A stretch of 64,000 nt of DNA from Bolinopsis microptera (Eukaryota; Ctenophora; Tentaculata; Lobata; Bolinopsidae), in the NCBI RefSeq assembly GCF_026151205.1, contig NC_087082.1:7447908-7511907 (forward strand), given 5' to 3'. Both the position numbers and the translations under genes were made by a program. Positions 36,451 to 51,056 of the stretch are shown piece after piece. The number at the start of each line of letters is the position of its first letter. Positions within the stretch are counted from its first letter, which is position 1. The notes under the pieces are model-generated. The model saw only the letters and a program-made list of their open reading frames with translations, searched no databases and was not told the DNA's origin.

Positions 36451-36684
36451 ATGGGAATTGAATGTCACGCTAATAAAATTGCTGATAAGAGAAAAGAACG
36501 ATACTCTGATTCGATTAGATGTTATGGGACAACGCACAACAAAGATTATAATGTGCCTCCCAAGGACGGTTTTCCTGTCTGTGGGAGGTTTTTGGGAATA
36601 TCAAAGGGAACAAGCAAGCCACTACCATCTGTTGATATTGACCTCATTCCATGGATGGATGAACAACGATCTAATCACAACTAA
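36451..36684 (+). CDS. Hypothetical short frame, unrecognised
   Basis: A 77-residue frame starts MGIECHANKIADKRKERYSD and contains NVPPKDGFPVCGRFLGISKG. The composition looks more protein-like than its surroundings, but I recognise no family and see no splice sites that tie it to a gene. It may be a transposon remnant. Confidence 0.2.
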   Translation: MGIECHANKIADKRKERYSDSIRCYGTTHNKDYNVPPKDGFPVCGRFLGISKGTSKPLPSVDIDLIPWMDEQRSNHN

Positions 36685-36739
36685 TCATAACGCTACACAT
36701 CTATTACTCTTGTTTAGGATGTTACAAAGATGAATATTT

Positions 36740-38970
36740 AATGCACAGTTTGAATTAAATGGTCCTTTAAATTATCTTCACCCTCAAAGATGTCAAACTT
36801 AACTTATCCATTTGGGTAAATGTCTCACAGAAAGTTAATATATATCAGTTACGGAATTTCCTCTGGGCTGCTCTCCTGAATATATCATCCACAGCTACAT
36901 GACTCATTTGGAGGTGGAAGAAAATCCCAAAGAAAGCTTCTCCGACAGAATCTATTCAACCTAGTTGATTTTGCAGTGCAGAGTTTATATTAGAACTATT
37001 GTTTACAGCGCACTGAAAGAGTTCCTTTTTGTTTAACATCCAATTTCGAAATTTCCGGTCTTCGACTGAGTTGTTTTATTTGAAAGAAATTGCACATGGG
37101 TTATTATTATCGAAATACTAGTTTATCGCGATCATTATTTTAAAACGCACGGCTCAGGTTTTGATTTGTTATTGTTTATTTATTTATTAATTATTGTTAT
37201 CCTTTATTTAAAATTTGGCGCGGTCCGATGGTGCAACCATGCAAATTTATTAAAGGTGGTTGCAAGAAACATTTTTTGACGGATGTTACTCGTCTAAATT
37301 TCTTCGAAGTAGCGCGCGCCGCTTTCTAATTTCTTCTCGAAATGTTAATGGCCCGATTTGCTCTAACCGGAGCCCTCTCGCTTGTAGTATTCAACTTGTG
37401 AAACAAGCGCGTCACGCAGTACGCGTATACACGTGGCTATGTGAATGGCCCGATGGCAAGTGCTACGAAGTAGTAAAACAAAATTTTTTAGTAAAACAAA
37501 ATTTAAATTTTATTGCCATTACAATGAATAATTATATCATAATAAATATACGTAGACATCCGATAATAAACTTGTTACATCCAGTACAACCCAAGATGTC
37601 AGCCGACTAACAAAATTTTTTAAGAAAGCTTGCATGTTCATAGTTTTTCTAACGAGCATACTTAGGCTGTACGGAAATAGCTTTAATTCTACGTCATATT
37701 AAAAACTTTACATCATTTTTGCGATACAAAAATAAATTTTAAAATAAATAAATTATTCTTTTGCTGCTTAGGCGCGGCACCGCGCTTGACCCACATGCTA
37801 TACAGCGTGTAGCAACACAGCGCTGAAAACAGAAAATGAAGAAGCTATAATAACATATAAGCGGTGCGCCGCGCCTAAACCTAAAACCATATATTTTAAA
37901 TATCGTCAAGATATTAAACGAGTTTTGCGACTTAATATAGCATGCTGACTTCGTAGGATATTACGATTGTACCCGTGCCAGTTCCAAATGTGAGCTAGCG
38001 CCTAAACCAAAAGCAGTTGGCAAAAGGAGCCAGTTGCCTGCAAGAGCTTTACTAGCACCCGATTTACCACTTTTGAAGCACAAACTCAAACCTAAAACCG
38101 GCCGAGCACAAAAATATGTTATCGCCACGATTGGGTGGATTGAATCCCAGAATATTTATTAGCACGCAGCACTAATAATATAAAGTTCATTATCGAATTT
38201 TAGATAGGCCATGGATCGTTTAACACATATATTGTATATAAAAGGTTATTAAAGAATAATTAATCATTAATGTCTGGTTCGTATAAATCGATATTAATCA
38301 ATCATTTAAAATAGTATTTGTGTTTGTTATTATTAACTATTGAGTTACGTTCGATTAAAATATTAAAACACTACTACAATACATTTCACAAAACAAAGCG
38401 ACGGGGACACAGAAAGGAGAAGGACAACCCATCACACGGAAACTGCTGCTGTTGACGAGTATCTGATTATATTAATTATGGGTCTTTTGTTCATTAAAAT
38501 AAGTGTGATCATACTTCTAGAGTATATTGGGCTGACACAGTTGCTGCAAGGTTAACATTGGGGTCCAAAACCGGGAGTGTGATACAACTTAATTTCGCGT
38601 TACGTAGTAAGAGATACAAAATATAAAATATAAGATATAAGTAACTGTAGGTTCACGGATATAGCGCGGCGTCATTTCATTATTCTGGCGCGGTAAATCA
38701 CGCTGGGTAATGAAATGATAGAGTTATACAATATTTAAATTTCGCGCGCTACGTTTACACAATATATTTGTGAGTCCGTCCCACGTTCCAGACCACACTC
38801 CAGACAAGTCCAGACACTAGTGTAGCGCGCGCTGGGCCAGACCATTAACAATGGTCAATCATATCATGTGATCGCGACAATTTTTCGCCAATATCTCGCC
38901 AGGGGAGCATTCTAACCTTATGTCACGAGGAATGATTCGGAATCAGCGTCCGAAAATACATCTATTCAAG
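36740..38970. other. Intergenic stretch left of the foldback-like element
   Basis: No feature could be supported in about 2.2 kb. Short open frames here show no family features. Confidence 0.5.
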
Positions 38971-38997
38971 TCACAGGAGGAGCAAAGTGCAAAGAAA

Positions 38998-39250
38998 CTG
39001 TCACTAACTGCTACAAACTGCCACTAACTGCCACAAACTGCCACTAACTGCCACAAACTGCCACTAACTGTTACAAACTGCCACTAACTGCTACAAACTG
39101 CCACTAACTGCCACTAACTGCCACTAACTGCTACAATCGCGCCCACGCACTGCGCGCGCAGTTTGCAGCAGTTAGTGGCAGTTTGTAGCAGTTAGTGGCA
39201 GTTTGTAGCAGTTAGTGGCAGTTTGTAGCAGTTAGTGGCAGTTTTCTGCA
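38998..39250. repeat. Left terminal 10-bp array, forward then inverted
   Basis: Forward units (actgccactaactgctaca) occupy 38998-39135 and inverse units (gcagttagtggcagtttgta) 39156-39250, separated by a GCGC-rich spacer. This would fold into a hairpin. Confidence 0.9.
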
Positions 39251-40417
39251 GTTGCGCCGAGCCTTTTAGCAATTTGTCTTTGGCGCCTTACATGCCACAT
39301 GACTTATTGACATTGTATAATTGGTCTAAAAACAATTTTGTATTATTAGAAAATATATGAATTTGGGACAAAATAATTTACTATCGAAGGAAACAAATAT
39401 TAACTTTTTGACAAGAAAAGCGATTACCAACTAGTACTACAGTTACACAAACACTGCATGGCAATACGATTACAAATTGTTTAAATGTTAAATCCGGGTA
39501 TCGCTATTAGTATTGTGCTATTGTGCCAAAATTACAATATTATATGGTCAATCGTAATCATTTGCAATTTGGAAGACCCCTCTGCTGATATGTAAACGAC
39601 TCCTTATACTAACTTGATTGTAGCAAACCGCGTGATGTTTATTGATCATCAGTTCGATAGGACGATAGTTATGAGAAAAGCTACAAAACTACAATTTCCA
39701 TTACCAAAGTTTTAGAACTAAACTGTAAACGCTTGATTGAGGGTTCAGAACTTTATTTGAATAACAGGGCCTCCCACGGATTGAACAGTTTTGTGCGGAG
39801 AAAGAAGTGAAGAGAGTACGAAGCCAAAGAGTTCTCCGACAATTATTCCAGCCAGCCTCGCCGCAGCAACGCCAACAGCAAGCAGGGACTTATCCATGCA
39901 ACATATATAAGTATATACAACGCTGACCCAGAATGGACATGCCACGGTACCACTATAATATTTGCTTCGATTCTCCGTGATACTGATAGCACTAGCAGTA
40001 GCAGAATTTGCTGCTTGTAATTCCTGGGCGTTGCTGAACCTGTCATTCCGCCCTATCTGCTATAGACATATTTTTAATCGCCATAATATGTTCAATGTTA
40101 AATCAATGTGTTTAACTTAATAAATGCAAAAGCCTGAGCGAGGTTACCCAGGTAAATTAATCTTTGCAAGTTGAATTTGCGTTTCTGAAACTACTCTCTG
40201 CACTGGTAATTGTATTTAAAAGGGAACACAAAATGATGTACGTGACCAAAATTATTCCCCGCGCGACGCGATAAGATTCTCTTTCAGCATTCAGTTTCAG
40301 TTAATTCTGGGTAATTCGCGCGTAAAATCATATTGGCACGTGTGCGTTCCATGTTCTCAGAATTAGGCAACGGTAAGTTTATAATCTTTAACTTTAACTG
40401 TTTGGAAACAGGTGTTG

Positions 40418-40645
40418 TTATTTTATGCTGGGAATCCCAAAAAGTGCTTGATCGGCCAGTTCATCATTGTGTCTCGCTAAATACTTGGCTAGTTTCATTA
40501 TGCTTCGACTAATCATCACTGTTGGCTTGGGGATGGTATTCAACTGTTGAGGGCCTACTGTAACAGCCATTAATACGCTTATAGTTTTCAGACAGCTACT
40601 AACCGATATCCAATGGGTCTCAGCCATAGAATAATACAGGCTCAA
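40418..40645 (-). CDS. Hypothetical frame in the left arm of the foldback-like element
   Basis: A 75-residue frame with IPKPTVMISRSIMKLAKYLA and a C-terminal DELADQALFGIPSIK. The same frame occurs at 48952-49185 in the right arm, but this follows from the inverse duplication and is not independent evidence of coding. Family unknown. Confidence 0.2.
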   Translation of the reverse strand: MSLYYSMAETHWISVSSCLKTISVLMAVTVGPQQLNTIPKPTVMISRSIMKLAKYLARHNDELADQALFGIPSIK

Positions 40646-42640
40646 TTCGGTGGCTCGGAAAAGTATAATCTATAATATTGAAAGGTTCATGCGCAAATTT
40701 ACCTAGTTTAGCCGTCATTGATTAGGTACAGACCGACGGAATTGCTCATCAGCAGATCGTGCGCTTCCGCTGCTGTATCGGACGTCTGTGATCAAAGCAG
40801 TAAAGTCGACCTCCCATAAATTGACAACAGGATGTCCCCTGATTCTCCTAGGTTTCTGGATAAAAGTCGACTATTTATGCTCAATTCTCGAGCCGATAAT
40901 AGTCTTGCTTAGATTTTCAGACAATAGTCTTAAGATTCCTGTTGGTTTCATCGGTGTAATTTATTACAAATATTATCTGTTCACCTTAAAGTTAGCAAAT
41001 TTTGCTTTTCGCAATTGAAACTATAAAAGCGATATGATTAGTCTTGCCAACAAAAGGCGGCTCGAGCTCCATTCCCCCCTACATAAACATTCAGTAGGGT
41101 TTTGTGTTCACCCGGCTTATATATCAGGGATATGATAAACACACGAATCAGGATGTCTGGAAGGAGTTTCTAGATGTCATGGACACGTGGTGTGACGGCG
41201 CAACAAAGAAGAAGATACTTTAATTTCGCAGTACACGTTCTACCGAGAGAAAAGAGGCTTATTCTCTACTGACGCTGCCTCAAGTTTTAGCCAAGATTCT
41301 GACGGTCCAGTCTCTTGGTGGAGCAACTTCGGTTGAGAGGTACCCGAACTACAGAGTTTTCCAATGAAAGCGCTGTCGCAATCGACATCAGCCTCACCCT
41401 GTGAGACGAATTGGAGCTTGTACGACTGGTATGGGTGATAAACAAAAAAAGAAACCGCCTCACAGTTAACAAGCAGCGAGACCTTGTCCTTATTAATATT
41501 ATTATTTATGTTATTATATTTATGTTATTATATTTATGTTAACACAAGTTTGCGTCTTATGAAAAATTCACGAATTAAGGAGCAATAATTTTATTATTAT
41601 TTGCTTATTGCTATACTAGTGACTTATTTTTATTCATTATTGTTTATTTACTGTCTAATTCCGACAACATAGTTTTATCTCATTGTATCCATTTAAAGTT
41701 AAAAACGGACATTAAAATGAACGCTCGGAGCCCGGAGGCATTCAAACGTTTACGTACGGGCGTTGACTTGAACGTAAATGGGCAGACTATTTAACTTTAA
41801 GGTTAAACGGATATTAATATATGTACGCTATGCCCTAGCTGGGGCCTCTTCTCAGACTCTCGAGCGTTAAATTTGAATTGGTGTCGATTCAAAATTAAAG
41901 TTAATTAAAGTTCAATAAGATAAACTTATCATTGCTGGTTTGATTTTGGAACCTTCTCTATAGACCTAGTAATTTTGGATTCGTAAGTTATGTGCGAGAA
42001 TAGCTTCCCAGTCCCACGTCAAAGTGATTTATAGATTATCCTTATTTTTAAGGGAATCGTTAGGTATTCGTATACTTATAGTATAGTTTTATTATTACAC
42101 GTACGTGACCAATATTATTCCCCGCGCGATGTTATTACAAATTAGATTCTCTTTCACTTTGATCAGTTTCTTTCAAAAACAGATTCGCGCGTCAAATATA
42201 TTTAGTTTGCGCGCTTTTGGTACTCCCAAAAGTACGTCAAAATGCAATTCTGTGAATTGCATTATTATAAATTTATAGTCATAGGTAATAGGCTCCATGT
42301 CATTGTCCACAGGACTGGTCACCGTTAACCTTGTTTAACTTAAACTGGTTGGAAAACGCGGATGTGTTATGAAAAATTATGTTTATCGCTTTGCCATTCG
42401 GCCGGTAGAATTAGATCAGAAAATCATGCGGATACCGATAAGACGATAAAACAGTTATCGAATTTTATACCTTTACCTAAGGCTAATGGTGATGCAACGC
42501 TAATGGAATACCTTGATCAGAAAGAAGTAAGAACTTTTGCTTTTGGCAAATCTAAAAACCACGGAAATTTTCAGCGACATCAACGCTAAAAGTAAAATCG
42601 GAAACGATTTTCACTTCAAGATCTACTTAGAGAAAGGGTA

Positions 42641-44021
42641 ATCTTATTGTAGTGCGACACGAACTGTAATGCGACACGTACTCTAGTGCAAAGTCCGACA
42701 AAAACACCCTCTGTCGCACTAGGGTACGTGTCGCACTACCATCCAGGTAGCGTACTCTAGACTGCGACAAAATATCCTGACTTATTTCCAAGCTCAGGTC
42801 ACATCCTATGCTTCTTATGGACCATTAAGTGATTCGTCGGGTCGGTTCACGTCACTTATTTCGAATTGATCTTGCGAATAAGATTCGTCGGTTCACATCA
42901 CGTGTTTCGAAGTGATCCACTGATCACAATTCCTTCGGGTCAGTTCAAGCCACGTATGCAGTGTGTGATCCACCGGGTAACTCTTAAGCAGCATATGATC
43001 CTCATTCCTATCACACGTATCGTATGAAGGTATATCTCCGATTTGGATAACAAGTTCATATTCTTGGGCCATATATAAAGTCACGATGATTCTACCAAAG
43101 CATCGAACAACATCAACATGTATTCTTCAATCACCTCCATTCCTGGACGCACTACTGGTTCAAGAAACGTTATCCACGACGGATACCGCTACTGCCTGGA
43201 TAATTAGAAGCGCGACGACAGGACCTACTGGCGATCCACTGGGAAGATCTGCTCCGGACGTCTCAGTCTGATGAACGACACTAGGTACTGTGACCAGTAC
43301 GAAGACTTATTCCCACCCTCCTACTCCTGCAGCAAACTCTGTCCACACAGCAAAGCAGCATATGAAACGGAAAGCTTCCGATACTGACCTCCCTCGAAAA
43401 CACCTACCTAATTGCTGATGCTGTTGGACATTATGAAGCCCTCTTGGATGAGCTCCTTGCTTTTGGAGTCGACCCTCAATCTGTCATGAGTGACTACGAG
43501 AGAGCCCTGATAAACGCTGTGGAGACAACCTGTATACTACCAAGAGAGGATGCTTCTTCCACCACAAGCAAGCACTTTGGAGGAAGATGCAGCAACATGA
43601 CCTAGTCCCGGAATACAACGCAGAGAACTCAGCAGTACGGAAGTACTTTAAGATGATCGGTGCTATTGCCTTCGTGGACCTAATCTTCGTGGACCTAATC
43701 TTCGTGGATTGTAATCTTTGATTTTATATTTAACCCCATATTTACTCATACACGACTACACTCTTGTCATTAAAACTTAAAAATGGAAAGTCAAATTTTT
43801 ATTGCGTAAAGTGTTTTGTCGCACTTTAGTTCTTGTCGCACTACAGTCCAGGTAGCGCACTGTAGTGCGACAGTGTCGGCCTTGAAATTTCTCTGTCGCA
43901 CTAGGGTACGTGTCGCACTACGATCCAGGTAGCGTACTCTACTGCGACAGTGTCGATCTTGGAGGTTTCGCACTAGGGTACATGTCGCACTAGAGTACGT
44001 GTCGCACTACAGTACGTGAAC
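42641..44021 (+). mobile_element. Mutator-like (MULE) element remnant nested in the left arm
   Basis: The insert is absent from the right arm. Its ends hold inverse copies of 'tagtgcgacacg' with several further tandem and inverse 'gtgcgacacgtactctagtg' units. Inside, about 43395-43690 reads YLIADAVGHYEALLDELLAF, MSDYERALINAVE, and after a frameshift RGCFFHHKQALWRKMQQHDL and KMIGAIAF, the C-terminal half of the MULE transposase domain (DxE.A...A and CxFHxxQA). The frame is broken, so the element is dead. The right arm indicates that some host sequence was lost at the site. Confidence 0.7.
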
Positions 44022-44167
44022 CGAACTGCTGAAGGTAATTCGTTAGAAGGCTTACATCTCGATCCCGGGGTGCGGATAGAAGAAAAACATTATTTATAGT
44101 CTTGGACACTTATAACTAGCTGATAGCACAGACTACGTTTTTGTTAGGAAGAATTAGGGTCCGCAAA

Positions 44168-45504
44168 TATGATGTCATTGTCAAAGTATGAGTATTTACT
44201 TTGATAGACACCCGGCTTAGTTGTAGTGAACGTACGGAACGTTCACTAAAAATAGTTTGTGAACGCGTTCGCTAAAAGATTTAACGTTCGGAACATAAGG
44301 TAAAGGAACGTTAATCAGATTTGAAATATTAACACGTCGACACGCCATCGTTTCCCGCAATAGATGAGTTAGAAGAGTTTTAGCGCGCGTGCATGCACGT
44401 GTCAGCAGAAAATATTTTAAATGCTAATAATTTAGGTATTTATTGAAAAAATATGTTACGTAGTCTCATTATCGTATAATGGTCAGCATCCGCAATGTCT
44501 ATCAGTACAGCATCTCTACGTAATTGTGTACACTGTATAGTACACGGAATGAAGTATCGAGCATTAACAGATATATGTGTCATCATTAATTATGGATGAA
44601 AATACCTTTGAACTATTGAAAGTTGATGATCAATAAACGTCATGCGGTTTGCTACAAGTACAGTCAAGTTAGTATAAGATCTGTCGAAATTCGAGTGAAA
44701 TTATTTTCATTCCCATACATTCAAAAACTGAGCCAGTAAACCTTATTAATATTTAGACATGATAAGTAAAAGTAACTCCAATCATTCCAATTTTTCGTCT
44801 GGTGTATGTGAGTTTTTTCCCTCCAAATACTTTACCGGCTGATAAACATTAATATATTTCATGTACACATCTGTTTTCCAAACAGTTTAAGTTAAAGACT
44901 AAAGTTACCGGTACGTGACCAGAACTGCATTGAGTGCACACGTGCGAATTTGATTTTACGCACGAATTAGTATTAAATGTTAGACCAAGAAATTGATCTA
45001 ACACACAACTGTACTTCTGTACACTTCAATGATTGGTGACTCTAGCGAAAGTGCTGGTGACGAGGAGAAAGACCATAAACCAGGGATTCCTTCGGGAGCA
45101 TGTAAGATTATATCCAAAGTTTGTTCGCCAATGGGGTGTGTCTGGGTGTCAAAGATCTTCAAGGTGGGTGCTACTTGTGATGAACTCTAGAAGGATGGGA
45201 TGGTAATACTCGGTCTGGCCGTCTGGAAGCCCATATAATTCCAGTTCAGAAACTGATTAAGGAGGTGCGGCTACTGATGAGAAGTCTCCTTAAAGTTTAT
45301 TTGGGTTAGAAACGCCATCTGGGTCGCTACCCTCGCACAAGATTATTCTCAATTTTCTTGTTGTGTTCCACAATTCTACCAATAAGTATACTTACCTTTA
45401 TGTACATGATATCTTTCTATAGCATATTCTCTATACAATAGTGTTTCTCCTATAATAATATATTGTACATGACAGACATAGAACTTATCCTGACTGTCAT
45501 CTTT
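44168..45504. other. Central spacer of the quasi-palindrome
   Basis: 1.3 kb without inverse partner at the same level. It holds a GAACGTTC-rich block (44215-44400) with inverse relatives at 47905-48115 and 49850-49950, and a block at 44605-44680 with a relative at 39590-39660. No gene was recognised. Confidence 0.5.
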
Positions 45505-47172
45505 TGCGGACCCTAATTCTTCCTAACAAAAACGTAGTCTGTGCTATCAGCTAGTTATAAGTGTCCAAGACTATAAATAATGTTTTTCTTCTATCCGCAC
45601 CCCGGGATCGAGATGTAAGCCTTCTAACGAATTACCTTCAGCAGTTCCATAACTTAAGGTAGATACCATACTATACTACTTGTATCACGTCGCGATCCCC
45701 ACCGACATGTCATTACTTTCTCTAAGTAGATCTTGAAGTGAAAATCGTTTCCGATTTTAGCGTTGATGTCGCTGAAAATTTCCGTGGTTGTTAGATTTGC
45801 CAAAAGCAAAAGTTCTTACTTCTTTCTGATCAAGGTATTCCATTAGCGTTGCATCACCATTAGCCTTAGGTAAAGGTATAAAATTCGATAACTGTTTTAT
45901 CGTCTTATCGGTATCCGCATGATTTTCTGATCTAATTCTACCGGCCGAATGGCAAAGCGATAAACATTATTTTTCATAACACATCCGCGTTTTCCGACCA
46001 GTTTAAGTTAAATAAGGTTAACGGTGACCAGTCCTGTGGACAATGACATGGAGCCTATTACCTATGACTATAAATTTATAATAATGCAATTCACAGAATT
46101 GCATTTTGACGTACTTTTGGGAGTACCAAAAGCGCGCAAACTAAATATATTTGACGCGCGAATCTGTTTTTGAAAGAAACTGATCAAAGTGAAAGAGAAT
46201 CTAATTTGTAATAACATCGCGCGGGGAATAATATTGGTCACGTACGTGTAATAATAAAACTATACTATAAGTATACGAATACCTAACGATTCCCTTGAAA
46301 ATAAGGATAATCTATAAATCACTTTGACGTGGGACTGGGAAGCTATTCTCGCACATAACTTACGAATCCAAAATTACTAGGTCTAGAGAAGGTTCCAAAA
46401 TCAAACCAGCAATGATAAGTTTATCTTATTGAACTTTAATTAACTTTAATTTTGAACCGACACCAATTCAAATTGAACGCTCGAGAGTCTGAGAAGAGGC
46501 CCCAGCTAGGGCATAGCGTACATATATTAATATCCGTTTAACCTTAAAGTTAAATAGTCTGCCCATTTACGTTCAAGTCAACGCCCGTACGTAAACGTTT
46601 GAATGCCTCCGGGCTCCGAGCGTTCATTTTAATGTCCGTTTTTAACTTTAAATGGATACAATGAGATAAAACTATGTTGTCGGAATTAAACAGTAAATAA
46701 ACAACAATGAATAAAAATAAGTCACTAGTATAGCAATAAGCAAATAATAATAAAATTATTGCTCCTTAATTCGTGAATTTTTCATAAGACGCAAACTTGT
46801 GTTAACATAAATATAATAACATAAATATAATAACATAAATAATAATAAGGTCTCGCTGCTTGTTAACTGTGGGGCGGTTTCTTTTTTTGTTTATCACCCA
46901 GTCGTACAAGCTCCAATTCGTCTCACAGGGTGAGGCTGATGTCGATTGCGACAGCGCTTTCATTGGAAAACTCTGTAGTTCGGGTACCTCTCAACCGAAG
47001 TTGCTCCACCAAGAGACTGGACCGTCAGAATCTTGGCTAAAACTTGAGGCAGCGTCAGTAGAGAATAAGCCTCTTTTCTCTCGGTAGAACGTGTACTGCG
47101 AAATTAAAGTATCTTCTTCTTTGTTGCGCCGTCACACCACGTGTCCATGACATCTAGAAACTCCTTCCAAGT

Positions 47173-47588
47173 AATAGAATAATATTGATTGCTCAATGAA
47201 ATAAATGATTACGATTAAAATGTGGTATATAAGTCGTTCGTTTTTGGTGAAGTATTATCAGTTGCCATCATCAACAACAACAACAACAGCTATTCCAATT
47301 CCTGACATGGTACTCTTCTGTCTAATGGACGAAATTAATGGACCCACCGCCTCCCGTAAGGTTGCTTTTAATCGTTTAATAAGCCTTGACACCACCGCTG
47401 ATTGAAATTCGCGTGCGATGATGTGAACCCTGCTTGATTCAGGGGATGATGTGAACCCTGCTTGATTCAGGGGATGATGTGAACCCTGCTTGATTCAGGG
47501 GATACTGTCATTATGCAGTAATGATCTGGTAGACAGGTGTTCGTGGACAGTTGTCCGCGGACAGTGGTCGGGCTATCTCGATACTGCC
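47173..47588. mobile_element. About 415-bp insertion in the right arm with a 12-bp direct repeat
   Basis: 'gaaactccttcc' flanks it on both sides and the left arm lacks it. It contains three tandem 28-base units (gatgatgtgaaccctgcttg...) at 47415-47500 and a TATAAG box at 47226. No coding frame was recognised. Confidence 0.6.
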
Positions 47589-48951
47589 GAAACTCCTTCC
47601 AGACATCCTGATTCGTGTGTTGATCAAATCCCTGACATATAAGCCGGGTGAACACAAAACCCTACTGAATGTAGGGGGGAATGGAGCTCGAGCCACCTTT
47701 TGTTGGCAAGACTAATCATATCGCTTTTATAGTTTCAATTGCGAAAAGCAAAATTTGCTAACTTTAAGGCGAACAGATAATATTTGTAATAAATTACACC
47801 AATGAAACCAACTGGAATCTTAAGACTATTGTCTGAAAATCTAAGCAAGACTATTATCGGCTCGAGAATTGAGCATAAATAGTCGACTTCTATCCAGAAA
47901 CACTATATAGCGGAGTTTTAGGGCCTGAAAAGTGAAACGTGCATGCATGCGCGCTAAAACTCTCCTAACTCATCTAGAACATGTAAAATTGCGGGAAACG
48001 ATGGCGGCGCGTGTCGACGTGTTGATATTTTAAATCTGATTAACGTTCCTTTACCATTATGTTGCGAACGTTAAAATCTTTTAGCGAACGCGTTCACAAA
48101 CTATTTTTAGTGGTCTGTACCTAATTAATGACGGCTAAACTAGGTAAATTTGCGCATGAACCTATCAATATAGGGACTGATGAAATCAAGGCAGTTAGTG
48201 GCACAGAAATCGAAAGGATTAGTGATTTCATAAATCAGTAGTCATTGACTAGACAGGGTTATTGAAAATTACAAAGAATAAAATGGCGTCTGGACTTGGG
48301 ACCAGCTCATAGCACAGTTCATTAATGCAATCTGAAAACCATTCTGCTAGCTAAAAGTAAAAAATGATTTTGTTAGGTAAAACGTACTGAAAATTAAAAT
48401 TAAGATTAAAAATTGAAAACGAACTGAACTAAAAAAAAGAATGACACGTCATGCTAAAATACATATTCCGAAGTAAAATTAATCCCAAATTTTCCCCAAA
48501 TGTTAAATTATACTTGTCGACATGGACAAAGATTTCAAACCGTTTGCGCAACGTGCAGCAATATTAAAACTTTGTCGTGCAAGTTTACGAACTAAATTTT
48601 TACAATCCAAAATAAAACTGTTATAAGAACTATTAATACGAGCTAAACGAACTAACTGACTAATAAATTTACCATAATACTGGCCTTTGGGATTATTCCC
48701 ATCTAATAGGGATAATTAATGACATCAAAATTATAATCGTTCCTCTTGTCGTAAAGTTTTTTTAAACATTTTCCCTTATAAATATTGATAGTGATAGTAA
48801 GACTAATATCTAAAAAGTCAGTTTCACGAACTGAAGTGTTATTTTTATTCATAATCATCTCTGGAGGATATATTTCACTTAAAACTCGTTCTAATAGACC
48901 AAAATCATATATAAGACCATACCATGAAGATTATACTTTTCCGAGCCACCG

Positions 48952-49185
48952 TTGAGCCTATATTGTTCTAAATCTATGGCTGAGACCAATTGGATATCGG
49001 TTAGTTGCTGTTTGATAACTATAAGCGTATCAATGGTTGTTACAGTAAGCCCTCAACAGTTGAATACCATCCCCAAGCCAACAGTGATGATTAGTCGAAG
49101 CATAATGAAACTAGCCAAGTATTTAGCGAGACACAATGATGAACTGGCCGATCAAGCACTTTTTGGGATTCCCAGCATAAAATAA
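48952..49185 (+). CDS. Hypothetical frame in the right arm, mirror of 40418-40645
   Basis: A 77-residue frame nearly identical to its mirror in the C-terminal 44 residues. The N-terminal part differs by a few residues and a small indel. Function unknown. Confidence 0.2.
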   Translation: MSLYCSKSMAETNWISVSCCLITISVSMVVTVSPQQLNTIPKPTVMISRSIMKLAKYLARHNDELADQALFGIPSIK

Positions 49186-51056
49186 CAACACCTGTTTCCA
49201 AACAGTTAAAGTTAAAGATTATAAACTTACCGTTGCCTAATTCTGAGAACATGGAACGCACACGTGCCATTATGATTTTACGCGCGAATTACCCAGAATT
49301 AACTGAAACTGAATGCTGAAAGAGAATCTTATCAGTTATCGGCTATCGCGTCGCGCGGGGAATAATTTTGGTCACGTTCATCATTTTGTGTTCCCTTTTA
49401 AATACAATTACCAGTGCAGAGAGTGGTTTCAGAAACGCAAATTCAACTTGCAAAGATCAATTTACCTGGGTACGGTACCTCGCTCAGGCTTTTGCATTTA
49501 TTAAGTTAAACACATTGATTTAACATTGAACATATTATGGCGATTAAAAATATGTCTATAGCAGATAGGGCGGAATGACAGGTTTAGCAACGCCCAGGAA
49601 TTATAAGCAGCAAATTCTGCTACTGCTAGTGCTATAACGGAGAATCAAAGCAAATATTATAGTGGTACCGTGGCATGTCCATTCTTGGTCAGCGTTGTAT
49701 AGGTTGCATGGATTAGGATAAGTTCCTGCTTGCTGTTGGCGTTGCTGCGGTGAGGCTGGCCTGAACAATTGTCGGAGAACTCTTTGGCTTCGTTCTCTCT
49801 TCACTTCTTTCTCCGCACAAAACTGTTTAATCCGTGGGAGGCCCTGTTTTAACGTTCCTTATGTTCCAAACGTTAAAATCTTTTAGCGAACGCGTTCACA
49901 AACTATTTTTAGTGAACGTTCCGTACGAATTCACTACAAGTACAACTAAGCTATAAGGGCAAAATCATCGATTAGAGGCTTTTATCTTAAAGAGTGAACC
50001 GGAACGTGAAACAGATCCTATTGCACGGTGGAGAACCAAACTAGCAACTTTTCTATTATGAATACGTTCAGTAGGTGAAATTTATTGTTATTAATTTTTA
50101 CCTGTCAGATACGTAAAATAACAAAGTAATCTCTCCGTTAGGCGTTCGGGTAGGAGAAATAAGCAAGCTGATAAGAGACAATAAAATTACAAACGTATGC
50201 AATTAGTGTGTGGCGTGAGGTATATTTACTTTAATTTTTAGTGCCGACTTTAGCTTCAATGATATCACCGCGCACCGTTAACATACTCATAGTCTGGACA
50301 GCACCCTTCTAAATCCGAAAAGTGTCATACTTGTAGTAAATATTTGGTAGAATTCGGTCTGCAGGACAAGCTATTAAATTTTTTGCTGCGCTCCGGTCTA
50401 TCACAGCAGTTTTCCTAATACCGTAGAGAAGTTTTTTTTATTAACAAATAAAACTCGATTACTAGACTCCTAGCCTGATACGAACTAAATTAAAAATTGC
50501 TCATAATGAACTTATCATCTTATCATAAATAAAAATAAATGCTGTTAGCTGTGAGCTTTTGCTGGTCCCATGAATATAATTCAATGAATATGATATAATA
50601 TAAATATTCATATACTTGCACATTTACGAGTCTTCTGAATCTATTATATTACATAATACACGACTTCTCATTTCATAATTCATATCAAACATTTATATAC
50701 TCATGCAGCGAGAACAAAATATTTAGTGTCGAAGCTAACACAAGCAGTCATATTGCCGTGTTGTAAAACGGCCGACCGTTTACTACAAGTTAAGTCAAGT
50801 CAAATCAAATCAAAACATAGTTTTAAAAAACGTATACGCTATCTGCAACATTTGACATCTAGCACAACATGCACAGTCTGGTTTAGTCAACAATGTTACC
50901 TGGGAACCTCAGGCTATCATGTTCATTAATGAATAGAGATTTGGCGGAATGACAGGCTGAGCGCTGCCCAATAATCAACAATGCAGCTCTAAACGCTGCG
51001 GACTTGCTATTATAAAAATTGATGAGCGCTCGATTTGAAATCCCGACGCGCATAAA

